Source: Amorphophallus konjac
Lineage: Eukaryota; Streptophyta; Magnoliopsida; Alismatales; Araceae
NCBI GenBank assembly: GCA_022559845.1
Contig: CM040128.1
Span: 174,770,413-174,834,412 of the forward strand
DNA: 64,000 bases
Direction: 5' to 3'
The notes below the pieces were generated by a model, which saw nothing but the letters and a program-made list of their open reading frames with translations, was not told where the DNA came from and searched no databases. Below, one piece after another: positions 44,390-55,017 of the stretch. Every line of letters begins with the position of its first letter. Position 1 is the stretch's first letter. The position numbers and the translations under genes were made by a program.

Positions 44390-45470
44390 CATACTTTATA
44401 GTATGTAATGTGTAGACTTTGCAATGTAAAGACTTTGCAATGTGACAGTAATGTATAGACTTTGCATTATATAGACTTCATATATGCAGTGCTATGGCAT
44501 GTGCAGACTTCGTGGATGCAAAGCTAAGGTGTGTACAGACTTAGTGAATGCAACACTGAGGCATGTACAGACTTCACTTATGCAAGCGAAGCAGTGCATG
44601 GCTGTACCGACTTTGTGTAATGTATGGACTTAGTGTGTGCGAGCATGCTAACATGCAATGTGTAGACATTGAATCAAAAGGATGCACAGGCTGTACAGAC
44701 ATTTTGTGCTTAACACTTAAGCCTGAATGCATGATGTGTAGATGTTGTATAGACTTGCTGAAGTGTGCACAAGGTGAAGTATGCACAACAGAACTGAATG
44801 CACTAACATGTCGTCGACCATTGTACAGACCTCATGTTCACTATGCAGAGGTTGTATAGACTTGCTAATGAATTGTGTGCAGACTCTGCGTGCGATGTGC
44901 AAACTTCGTGCAATGCATGAAGCAATGTACAGACTTGCTGACAATGAGTGTGCAGACTCTGCTTTGAGCAATGCACAATTTATAGACTTAGTCATGCGTG
45001 CAGCAAAGATAATGTACAGACTATGCCATTCTCACAGTTAATGCATGTACAGACTTGTATGAGGAACAGGCTGTACAGACTTAGATGAATGAACCACAAG
45101 CTGCAATGTGTAGACTTGATCTGAATGCATGGACTATGCCCTTGAAGAGTGTATAGACTTGCTCATGGACTATGCACAACAAATGTATAGACTTGCAATG
45201 CGTGCAGGGCATGCGATGCAATGTACAGACTTTGCCATGCCTACACCAAGACGATGTACAGACTTAATGGGCATGAAGGCAACCGTTGTACAGACTTGCT
45301 AGTGCTGCAAGTGGACAATGTATAGACTTCAGCTCGTGCAAGCAAAGCCAATGTATAGACTTGGCGTTTGTGCAAGCAGAACGATGTACAGACTTGTGTT
45401 GTGAACACAGGCTGTACAGACTTTGAATGATGCATGCACAAGACACTGATGTATGGACTTAGTCTATGCA
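44390..45470 (-). repeat. Word array in 5' LTR of gag-only Copia
   Basis: About 35 copies of CAATGTAYAGACTT (+ strand reading) at irregular spacing. It corresponds in order to the array at 26620-27370 over about 44879-45240. Confidence 0.9.
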
Positions 45471-45476
45471 GCGCTG

Positions 45477-45553
45477 TATATATGTACATATACACATATA
45501 TACACGAAATAAAAAATGACGAGACGGTCGGATTCAAAATCCCTTCGCAAACA
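45477..45553 (+). mobile_element. Remnant of the 5' LTR of a Tat-lineage Gypsy
   Basis: Only the last 77 bp or so remain, ending TTCGCAAACA three bases before the primer binding site. The rest was lost at the junction with the Copia LTR. Confidence 0.6.
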
Positions 45554-45556
45554 GTC

Positions 45557-45575
45557 TGGCACGCCCGGTGGGACC
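45557..45575 (+). promoter_or_regulatory. Primer binding site of the Tat element
   Basis: TGGCACGCCCGGTGGGACC, the wording commonly seen after Tat LTRs. It differs from the methionine tRNA site used by the other elements here. Confidence 0.75.
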
Positions 45576-45670
45576 AGTGTCACCTTTCATCTCTTTGCCG
45601 AGATATTCGGGCTTCGAAGCCCTCCCAAAGGCTACTGATTATTTCCCTGTTTGTCTTTGCAGGCAGATCA

Positions 45671-46501
45671 ATGACGATCAACGGGATAACTAGCGTCGAC
45701 TTCGATCATTCGATCGTTGCTAAACATGCGCAAGGGTACATTGCGGTACCCATGGAATTCGGAAGCTTCCCTGCCGCTGTGGGCTTCCCCAACTTTTTGG
45801 GGTTAGCCTTCATCGATATCCTGGAGGTCGAAGCCCCAGTGCCTGCCAAGGAAGTCGCAGAGAAAATGGAGCCTCTGAAGGTTCCCTGCTGCGAAGACTT
45901 GCCTGAAAGTCCGGCCCCGGCCGCTAGCTATTTGGTGCACCACGTCATACGTGGGACCCACCCCAATGTCGTCAACAAACACCCTGGAGGACGCCAGCGT
46001 CACCAAGTCCGCAAGAATGCTGCTGTAGTCACCGGAACCCTATCTCAGTCCGGGAAATCTATGCTTGTTGGAGGCATGTGCGTCTTCCTCGACGGACGCA
46101 CGGCCCGGGTGACCCCAGACCGAGTCATCCCCAACATTCCTGTCCACAATACCTATCAAGCTCTCGCTGGAAGGAGGGCAGAAAGAGAAGAAAATGGCCC
46201 CTATGGCCAAGGAAGCTCGGCACTCAGGCCGAAGAAGTTCAAACAAGTGTGGGTTCCCAAGCGGACCCAACCTGCCCACCATCTAACACCCATCCGCCGC
46301 CGTCCTATGAACAACGAGGCGGAGGTGAGAAGAGAAAGGGGCTTGCCCCCGAAGAAAGAAGAAGAGGTGGTCGCGGATCCTCCGCGCCGCAGAAGTTTCC
46401 GGGCTGCTGCCCGCCAAGCCGATGTCCCAGTCACGGGACGAAGATTCCAACATCCGGCCGATAGAGCTCGGCTGGCCTATATCCCCCCTGCTAGAGGTTG
46501 A
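45671..46501 (+). pseudogene. Tat first frame, N-terminal to gag
   Basis: ATG at 45671 starts a run of about 276 codons to TGA at 46499-46501. No domain is recognised. It has a hydrophobic start (ITSVDFDHSIVAKHAQGYI), then HHVIRGTHPN and a basic, Arg-rich end (KKFKQVWVPKR, RRRPMNNEAEVRRERG). It is in the same frame as the gag that follows, so the TGA may be a mutated Arg codon and this may be the N-terminal part of Gag. Some Tat elements (Ogre) have a separate ORF1 here. Both readings remain possible. Confidence 0.6.
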
Positions 46502-48913
46502 CAACTATGCCCCGTACTCTATCAAGAGCGGGGTCAGGAGGAGGTAACCTGTCTGATCAGGAACAACTTTCAAGGGCTGGGCAACTCCTCGCTGGGTCAG
46601 CAGCGACTAATGCAGACAGTCGCCACTGGGGAAGATTACCGCCCATCAGCGACGGATGAAGAGGATATGGAAGATAGAATGATGGTGTCGTCAGTCGACG
46701 ACAATGGATACAACGACGATTTCGAGATCGAAACCGATGGAGCCTTCCCCGAGCGGAAAGAAGAAAGAAGAGTTTCTGTGTTCAAGAGGCTGACCTTTCC
46801 GCAACAAGCCAGACGGAGGGTCCATCGACAGAGGAGAAGGATGCAGGTCTTTACTTGCAACATGGCTGGTATATCCAGCCGATATGGGGAGCTTCCTGAA
46901 GACCCCCAAGAACTGGCTCAATTGGCCGTACGGCCCGGGCCAACTACCCGCAGAACAGAAGTAGCAAGAGAGCTTCTGATGATCATGAGAGGGAAACAAC
47001 CCCAGGTCTATCCCCGCTGGGATGATAAGGCCCCCGTCTTGACCGCTAATGTGGTGACGACGGAAGAAGAAGACGACGTCCTCCTCGACATCCTGCCTGA
47101 GGGTACGTCCGGGGAAACGACAGAGGGTATCCCCACCACTATAGATCCATCAGTTCTGATGTTGCTGCAAAAATATCAACGAGAGATAGACTCTCTGAAG
47201 AAACATCTGATGAAAAAGACTGAACATTCATCAGCTTCTAAACCACCCGAAGTCCAGGGTGAGTCATCCCGGGGAGCGGCTCATCATGACGACCCTCCAC
47301 CGCTCTATACATTGTCCCAGCCGTCAGGGCCAAGCATGGCGACAGCACGACAGCGGCCGCCACAGCCTCAGTCGCTGCTACCTCTGGTGCTCCCCCAGGT
47401 GCATCCGACACCCCCGCTGCTACGTCCTCCACAGGAGACCACCCTGGTCACCCCATACCTTCAGCCAGCGCACTTCTATCCGGAGCCAGTCAACCCCACG
47501 GTCGTGAACCGGATGATGGTGGAAAGGATGATCGAGCTGAAGCTCGCAGAGAAAAGTGAAGGTGACTACGTCGCATTCGATGCCTATCGGGTGCCCTACC
47601 CGCAACACCATGCGGCTAAATGACTTCCCCCAGGGGTCAACAAGCCGCCCAAATTCGACAAATTCAACGGGAAGGGGTCCCCTAAAGAGCATATTGCATA
47701 TTATATGACCGTTATGGGTGATCTGGCCACCGACGAGTCATATCTGCTGAAGTTCTTCGGGCCCTCGCTGACGGGGCTCGCATTTGAATGGTACTCTAGC
47801 CTCTCGGCCGGGTCAATCAGTGATTGGTCGGATATGCAGAGAAAATTCAGAGAAAGATTCCATGTCACAGAGAGGGAGGTCACAGTGGCCGAACTCTACT
47901 CAACAAAACAAAGGGCAGATGAGACAGCCCTTGATTACATCAAGAGGTGGAGGAACCTCGGAATGAGGTGCAAGCGGCACCCGCATCAGGAGGACGCTAT
48001 GTAAATTTGCAAACAAAATCTCAGGAGGGAGGTCCTGGAAATAATGATTGGTATGGAAATACGGTCGTTCGATCGGCTGAATAATGTGGTGGCCGAGGTG
48101 GAGGCTTTTCTAGCCAAGCCTGTCCCGGCGTCAACTGCCAGCATAGCCCAGAAAGGCAAGGCTGCGGAACGGCGCCCCACACCTAAAGAAGCGAATGCGC
48201 TTGATATCAAGGCGTTCGAACAACAGAAGGAGAAAGGCAAGAAAGCGGCTCCCCCGTAACCTGCAAAAGCTCTAGATGATAAAGAAGGTCCTTCGTTGAG
48301 GGACAAAATGAAGAAAGCCTATTCCTTCCCAAAAGACAAGACCCGAGTCCTGTTCGACTGGGTAACAGAATACAGCATGGTCACTTTGCCTGAACCATGG
48401 AGGCCGGAGGACCTGAAAAGAAAAAACAGTCCAAGATTCTGCCCCTACCACCAGATGTTGGGACATCCAATCGAAGACTGTTATGTTTTCAAAGACGTCA
48501 TCGAAGGAATGGTAAAGAAGAATGAAATAGAGCTGGGAGAGTACAAAGTAGACCCTCCTCAGCCACATGAAGCCCCTCTCAGGAGAGCAGCGGTCAACGT
48601 GATTTCCCTCTACCAGGTATTATCGGAGGAGATCTCTGAAGCAAGCACACGGAGCACCTACGAAATCCATTTCCTGGAGCCCGTGAAAGCACAACAGGGG
48701 TGGCAGCAGATCCCTGTGAAGCACAAGAAGAAGAGGGCACCCCGCCCGAAAGAGGGGGCACATATCCATGGCATTATACCCCGGCCTGCTCCGCCAGTGG
48801 TAGCACCCGTATGGGTCACTCCACCTACGACTGTCAGAATACATACACCTAACAGGAGGAGACAAACTCCGCTGCCAGTAATCAAGGAAACCAATCCTGG
48901 AGTCCTTCGACTG
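46502..48913 (+). pseudogene. Tat gag (Retrotrans_gag type)
   Basis: Same frame as 45671-46501. The first part is acidic, then Arg-rich (RRRVHRQRRRMQ), with a proline-rich linker near 47300-47450. The capsid-like core lies at 47640-48000 with KPPKFDKFNGKG, FEWYSSLSAGSISDW and RKFRERFHVTERE, the classical Retrotrans_gag pattern. A knuckle-like CPYHQMLGHPIEDC is near 48440. In-frame stops: TGA 47621, TAA 48002, TAA 48257 and TAG 48914. No frameshift is needed anywhere. It would package RNA if intact. Confidence 0.85.
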
Positions 48914-48916
48914 TAG

Positions 48917-51900
48917 CACCTGATTGAAGGGCTAGATGAATATGTGCAGCCCGAATTGAAACCTTTGCTGGTACGGGACCACGTCCCATGGCAAGAACTA
49001 GAACAACTTTCACTCAAATAGGTGGAGGAAGCCCAAGCAGCACCCCCTGAAGAGGGCAGCCTGTTCTGGGGGCAGGCACCCGCAGAAACCAAAAAGAAGA
49101 GAAAGCAAAAGAAGAAGAAAAGAAAGGCCGCTGGGGCCAATAAAACACAGGTTGTCTCCTGCAATACCCTGTCAGCACTCTTCAACCTACTTGGAGAAGA
49201 GGAAGAAGAAGAAATTTGCTTCACACCCCATGCTGGGGGAGGCAAAGCCGAGGCCGTAACTGCTGCGCATGCCACTCGGTCGGGCCGAAAATGGGGGCGC
49301 CAGCCACCACCCAATCACAACATCATGTTCAGAGGGGAGCAACCCTACAAGACACCTCCGCCGGAGGTTAAGGGAGTCCAAATCCCTCCTCCGTCGGGTC
49401 TATACAACAAAAGTGGGGGCAAGGCAGTCCCTTCATTCCTCGAATTTATGAAGATGTCGAAAGGGAAGCAGCCCTGCCAAGATGCTAACCCTACATCCGG
49501 GGCTATTCACCCGCAGCCAGCGCAATCTACTGAGGATGCGAATGCAGATGGAGCTTGCCCTACGGCAACTAATAAAGAAGACCCGACAGCCGGTGCCAGT
49601 CAAGAGGGTGCTGGGTCCGAGGAAGAGGAAGCAGGTCCGTCTGGACCCACAAATCAAAACCTCCCCAAGCCCAGATGGGCTGAAGAGATGAAGCTCTCCA
49701 ATGTCCGGGCTGGGAGCCGAATAATGAAGTTGCTCAAAAAGCTCTCCGCTCGATTTACGATCTGGGAAATTCTCTCTTTGAGTGAAGAAACTCGACAGGC
49801 GATCATCACTACTCTGCAGATGCCTGCTCATTTTGAAGCCTGCATAGCTGAGGCTATACCAGAAGCCAGTATGACCTTATCTCCAGAAGACATGCTACTG
49901 CCTACTGCCAGCCACAACAGGCCGCTATATATGAAAGGGCATCTGAATGGAAGAGAACTGAACCGGATCCTAGTCGATCCTGGTGCAGCAGTCAACATCC
50001 TGCCATACAGAATATACGAGAGGCACCACTTTAATGTGCATCTCGAGAAATTCGGGGATATGCGTATCGCTGGCTTCAACCAAAAATGTGAAGTATCTAT
50101 GGGAGTGGCGGAGTTCACGCTGACCTTGGCAGATTTCACTACAACGGTGCAGTTTCATGTCATTGACTCTCGCACCTCTTACAAAGCACTGCTCGGCCGC
50201 CCATGGCTGCATGAAAATATGGTGGTGCCCTCCACGCTCCACCAATGCATCAAATACAGCCTCCAGGGGAAGGAGGAGAGGATATTTGCTGATATCCACC
50301 CATTCGAGGTGTTTGAATGTCACTTGGCGGACGCCAACCTATATACGGGGCCTCCCCGTAAGGTTTCTGAAGCTGAGGCCCCCGTAGGGGCATCGAAGAA
50401 TAGATTGGGTGACGGTTGGTATCCACCACCGCCGCGCGGATATGTCAAGCCGAAGGTGGTCTCCCACATCACAGCTTCTGGAAATGTCGGCAGGGTGACA
50501 CCCCCAGCATTATACCCCAAAGTTAAGGAAATGCAGGTCAATCGACAGCACAACCGCATCGGAGTCCCGGCCGGCCTCACCAAGCCAGTCCCCAGCCTCA
50601 ATGATCCCACTGTCGAACCTTTCAAAGCTTGGGAGGCGACACAGGAAGATGGGCCTCGCAGCTTGTTCTATACAGCTGAGGAGCATCCCACTCGGGAAGA
50701 TACAGATTGCAGCCTCCCTGAAGATCTAGGCAACCCGCGGGTTCCTATCCAAGGTCTGGCATTTACAACTGATCGGATGGCTAAGATGTTTCAGAAGCAA
50801 CACATCCCTCCCGATCAGTCTCAAAGGCGCAAAGAAGATTTCCAGAAGATGTGGCATCCTGCAAATCTGGATAAGCAAATGAGACGTGTCTCTCAACATC
50901 CAGGGTTGGGCTTCACCCTGGAGGAATATTATTACAGTGGGCGGTACGAGGTGGATACTATCTCCACCTTCTATCCTACTGAAGATGGCCCTCTGGGAGC
51001 AACCTTTGATGAGTATCCGACGGAAGCCGAATATCTCGAACTGGCTCGGTCCGGAAATCAAGAAGTGGAAACCTCGGCCCCCTGCCGATGCTGGGAGCAG
51101 GTTCATCCTGAAGAAGCCGCCCTTCAAGCCGAATTCGATACGGCTAGCAGCAGCGAAGCCGAAGACATTCAAGAAGTAGGAGTCTCTCCCTCTACAGAGG
51201 TCCTACTAATGACAACTTCAACACCCTTTCTGCCAATCAGGGAAGCCTTGGTCAACTCCAATCAAGGGGAGCCAGCTACCAGGGAAGAAAAAGCCACTTC
51301 CGTGGAAGATACAACTGTCCCAGAAGGCGAAACTTCCTCAACTTCTGCTGCAAAATCAGCATGCTGTCCGAGCCTGGCAGTGAGCAGTTACCAGCCCGTC
51401 ATGGCTGCAATCTCATCTGCAAACACCAAGGCTGCTCTCTCATCCTTGGAAGCTACGACGGCAATGGATCTGCTAATAGAACAATCCACTCAGCCGCTGG
51501 CACAAGAGATCAAGAAACCTCAGGAAGCTCTGGTGGTGTTTGGCGAGGAAGTCGAAGTGCTCGACCCTCAAGATGGTATTCCAGACTTCGTTGACCTCCA
51601 ATCAGCACCTCCGGAGATAGAAGACGGAGGTCAAGCCACAGTCGATGAACTGATAGAAGTCAACCTGGGAAATGAGATGGACCCTAGGCCTACCTTCCTC
51701 AGTGCCCAACTATCCCCAGAAGAACGGGAGCTGTACATTCAACTACTGCTAGAATACCGGGATTGCTTCTCCTGGACTTACAAAGAGATGCCAGGTCTAA
51801 GCCCCGCTGTCTCACAACATGAGCTGGCAATCAACCCTGAAGCCGAGCCGGTGAAGCAACCACCGCGGCGCATGAGGCCAGAGCTCATCACCCAAATTTA

Positions 51901-53840
51901 TGCTGAAGTCGACAAGCTCATTGACGTGGGATTTGTTGAAGAAAATCAGTACACCACGTGGCTGGAAAATATCATCCACGTGAAAAAGAAGAATGGACAG
52001 ATCCGGATATGTGTCGACTTCCGGGATCTAAATAAAGCCTGCCCCAAAGATGACTTCCCGGTGCCGATAACCGAGGTCATGATTGATGCTACAACCGGCC
52101 ATGAGGCCCTATCATTCATGGACGGGTCTTCCGGCTACAATCAGATTTAGATTGCGGAGCATGACCGAGTCCATACTGCCTTCCGAACTCCTAAGGGCAT
52201 TTATCATTATAAGAGAATGCCGTTCGGATTAAAGAATGCTGGCGCAACCTATCAGCGCGCAATGACCAAAATATTTGATGAATTGCTCTATCACAAGGTC
52301 GAGTGCTACATAGATGACCTGGTGGTCAAAACCAGAAGAAAAGAAGATCACCTGCAAGACCTCCGGATTGTTTTTCAGAGGCTGAGGCAGCATGAGCTAA
52401 AAATGAACCCTATGAAATGCGCGTTCGGAGTGACGAGCGAAAAATTCTTGGGCTTCATCGTCTGATATCGGGGAATCGAGATAGACCCTGCAAAGATCAA
52501 GGCGATTCAGGGGTTACCTCTGCCAAGGAACATCTCCGAGCTGAGATCACTACAGGGCCATTTGGCTTATATCCGGCGTTTCATTTCCAATTTGTCAGGG
52601 CGGTGCCAGCCTTTTCACAAGTTGATGATGAAAGATGTCCCCTCTTATTGGGATGAAGATTGCCAGGCAGCCTTCGACAAGCTAAAAGACTACCTGAAAA
52701 CTCCTCCAGTGTTGGGCGCACCAGTGAAAAGACGACCATTGATACTGTATATAGCAGCTACACATAATTCTCTGGGGGCAATGCTAGCCCAGAATAATGA
52801 AGAAGGGAAAGAACAAGCCCTCTATTACCTCAGTCGGAGACTGGTCAGAACTGAAGAGAAATATACTTATATTGAGAAGATCTGTCTGGCGCTGGTCTTC
52901 GCAGTTAAAAAGCTCCGACATTATATGTTGTCGCATGAAACAGCTTGGTATCCAAAGAGGATCCCCAGAAGTACATTATGTCTCAACCGACACTCAAAGG
53001 CCGCCTGGGCAAATGGGCGGTAATCCTTATGGAGTTTGATATCTCCTACGTGCCGCGCAAGGCCATCAAGGGCCAAGCTATTGCAGACTTCTTCGCTGAG
53101 CACCCAGTGCCCGGGGATTGCCCGTTGGAGCCGGAGCTTCCTGAAGATGAAACTTTAGAAGCCGTGCAAGTACAGCCCTCCTTATGGCAACTATACTTTG
53201 ATGGCGCTTCCAGAATTGACACCTCTGCCACCGGGTCAGCCAGGGTCAGAGCAGGAGCGGGCATAGTCCTGAAATCCCCAGAAGGAGAAGTGGTGCATAC
53301 ATCCTGTTCCATAAACAAACATTGCACAAATAATGAAGCGGAATATGAAGCCCTGATAATCGGGTTACAAATTGCTCTGTCCATGGGAATTCAGATGCTG
53401 GAAGCATTCGGAGACTCCATGCTAGTTATAAAACAGCTGGAAGGAGAGTTCGATATACGAAAGCAAGAGCTCCTCCCCTATCACCAGTTGGCAACTCGCC
53501 TGATGTCAAAATTTTACTTCATCAGCATTAAGCACATCAATCGAGGCCGGAATGCTCAGGCAGATGCCCTCGCTAAGCTGGCCAGTTCATTGGCGGTCCC
53601 GCCAGACACAAGCCTGAATATAACAGTGATCAACCGCCGACAGGTCCCCAGCGTGATAGAGGTCCGGACCGACGAACAAGAGGTGGAAGTAGCAGTCATT
53701 GAAGGGGTTCAGCAGCCCGATTGGCGAGAGCATCTCCTACGCTGGTTTCAACACCAACAACTTCTAAAAGAAAAGGAACAGAGAATGAAGCTCCTGAGGA
53801 TCAAGGATTCTTACGAGATGAGAAGCGGGACCTTGTTCGA
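48917..53840 (+). pseudogene. Tat protease, reverse transcriptase and RNase H
   Basis: After TAG at 49019 a frame of 1042 codons runs to 52150. The protease is near residue 317 (NRILVDPGAAVNILP) and GRPWLHEN follows. Pro stands where the catalytic Asp-Ser/Thr-Gly triad has Ser/Thr, so the protease is probably dead. The RT starts near 51690 with EPVKQPPRRM, IRICVDFRDLNKACPKDDFP and FMDGSSGYNQI; TAG at 52148 falls where Gln is usual (YNQIQ). It continues with MPFGLKNAGATYQRAM and the YIDDLVVK active site (52307-52318), then TGA at 52463. RNase H, two parts: LILYIAATHNSLGAM (first, connection-like) and LYFDGASRID, NNEAEYEALIIGL and GRNAQADALAKLAS (second). One-base losses near 52940 and 53840 shift the frame. 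Confidence 0.88.
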
Positions 53841-55001
53841 ATTATGGCAGATGCCCGAAGGAAAGTCCTACTCCGTTGCTTGTCTTCAGCAGAAGCAGGA
53901 CAGGTGATGCAGGAGGTCCATGCAGGATCAGCTGGAGCACACCAGGCTGGCCCGAAGATGAAAATTGAGATAAAGAAATTGGGTTATTATTGGCCCACTA
54001 CATTTGACGATTGCTGCAGGTTTGCCAAGGCTTGTCAGAAGTGTCAAGAACATGCTAATGTGGCAAGGAGACCTCCAGTGTCACTGTATCCCACCCTACC
54101 AAGCTGGCCGTTTGCTCAGTGGGGCACGGACGTGGTAGGGCCGCTGCCAGCATCTTCATCAGGGTGCAGATACATCTTAGCAGCTACAGACTACTTCTCC
54201 AGATGGGCGGAAGCAGTAGCACTAAGAGATGTGACGGGAGAACTAGTTGCAAGATTCTTCCGGCATAATGTAATATTTCGGTTCGGGATCCCCAACCGAA
54301 TCATCTCTGATAATGGCAGTCACTTTAGGAACCAGAAGGTTTATCGGCTGGCTGACAAATATAAAATCGACTGGAGGACATCATCCCCCTACAACCCTCA
54401 AGCCAATGGACTCGCAGAAGCCTTTAACAAGACACGGTGCACGCTGCTGGCAAAAACTGTTAAGTCTAATAAAAAAGATTGGGAAGAAAGGATGTACGAA
54501 GCACTTTGGGCCTATCGTACTGTCTACAAGACCCCAACCGGCTGGTCACCTTTCTCCCTTGTCTACGGGTCAGAAGCTGTGGTGCCAATTGAACTTGAAG
54601 TTCCTTCATTGCGAGTTGCCATCCAGCACGGACTAGTCAATGATGAGCAGACCAATGCAGAAAGAAGATTGGAAGAGCTCGCTGAGCTCGAAGGAAAACG
54701 CCTCCGGGCGGAGCAAAACATCCAGCTCTACCGAGCTCGCATGGCCTGTCCTTTTGACAAGCTGGTCAAGGTTCGAGAATTCAAGAAAGGAGACCTGGTG
54801 ATGGTCAAAAGAAGAGAAGTAATGGCCTCTAACCCCAAAGGGAAGCTGGTCGAAAACTGGGTCGGGCCATATATCGTCCGCCGAGTATATGAAGGAGGCG
54901 CCTACGTCCTGGTAGACCACAAAGGGGTTATCCAGTTCTCTCCCCTCAACGGAAAGCATATTAAGCTGTATCATGCAGCGCAGCCAGCATTCCCCGAGTG
55001 A
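53841..55001 (+). CDS. Tat integrase
   Basis: The open frame runs to 55001; its first useful residues are near 53840, where it takes over from the RNase H frame. HHCC zinc region VHAGSAGAHQ...CQKC (about 53920-54050). Catalytic core with WGTDVVGPL, ISDNGSHF and NGLAEAFNKT, giving the D, D, E triad. C-terminal region with FKKGDLVMVKRRE and NWVGPYIVRRVYEGGAY. It is the only part of this pol that is fully open. Integrase cuts target DNA and joins the element ends. It has no start of its own and depends on the polyprotein. No chromodomain follows, as expected for Tat. Confidence 0.85.
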   Translation: MMADARRKVLLRCLSSAEAGQVMQEVHAGSAGAHQAGPKMKIEIKKLGYYWPTTFDDCCRFAKACQKCQEHANVARRPPVSLYPTLPSWPFAQWGTDVVGPLPASSSGCRYILAATDYFSRWAEAVALRDVTGELVARFFRHNVIFRFGIPNRIISDNGSHFRNQKVYRLADKYKIDWRTSSPYNPQANGLAEAFNKTRCTLLAKTVKSNKKDWEERMYEALWAYRTVYKTPTGWSPFSLVYGSEAVVPIELEVPSLRVAIQHGLVNDEQTNAERRLEELAELEGKRLRAEQNIQLYRARMACPFDKLVKVREFKKGDLVMVKRREVMASNPKGKLVENWVGPYIVRRVYEGGAYVLVDHKGVIQFSPLNGKHIKLYHAAQPAFPE

Positions 55002-55017
55002 TCGGTCGGAATACATT

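Larger units (their letters stand above)
26434..45476 (-). mobile_element. Gag-only Sirevirus-like Copia (non-autonomous), both outer LTRs truncated
   Basis: Minus strand order: 5' LTR remnant (45476-43427), primer binding site, leader, gag N-terminal part, [inserted Sirevirus 42777-32020], rest of gag with six CCHC sites, 2.3 kb of noncoding sequence with many polypurine runs, 3' LTR remnant (27632-26434). Without the insertion it spans about 8.3 kb. No protease, integrase, RT or RNase H is present; gag ends at the place where Sirevirus gag normally passes into protease. It would have needed enzymes from a related element. Confidence 0.8.
43427..45476 (-). mobile_element. 5' LTR of gag-only Copia (U3 start missing)
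   Basis: Minus strand ends CCGAACCCAACA at 43427. From there outward: U5, structured module (43677-43734), a hairpin-rich leader (43740-43880), a CT-rich tract (+ strand) at 44040-44180, a mutated TATA site (about 44202-44215) and the word array (44390-45470). The first 250 bp or so of U3, present in the other LTR (27370-27632), is missing; the sequence changes at about 45476 to the end of a Tat LTR. Confidence 0.8.

Noticed and set aside
49022..52150. Stop-codon reassignment or programmed read-through in the Tat element
   Set aside because: All three stop types occur, and other elements in the window carry similar stops plus frameshifts. Decay by point mutation is simpler.
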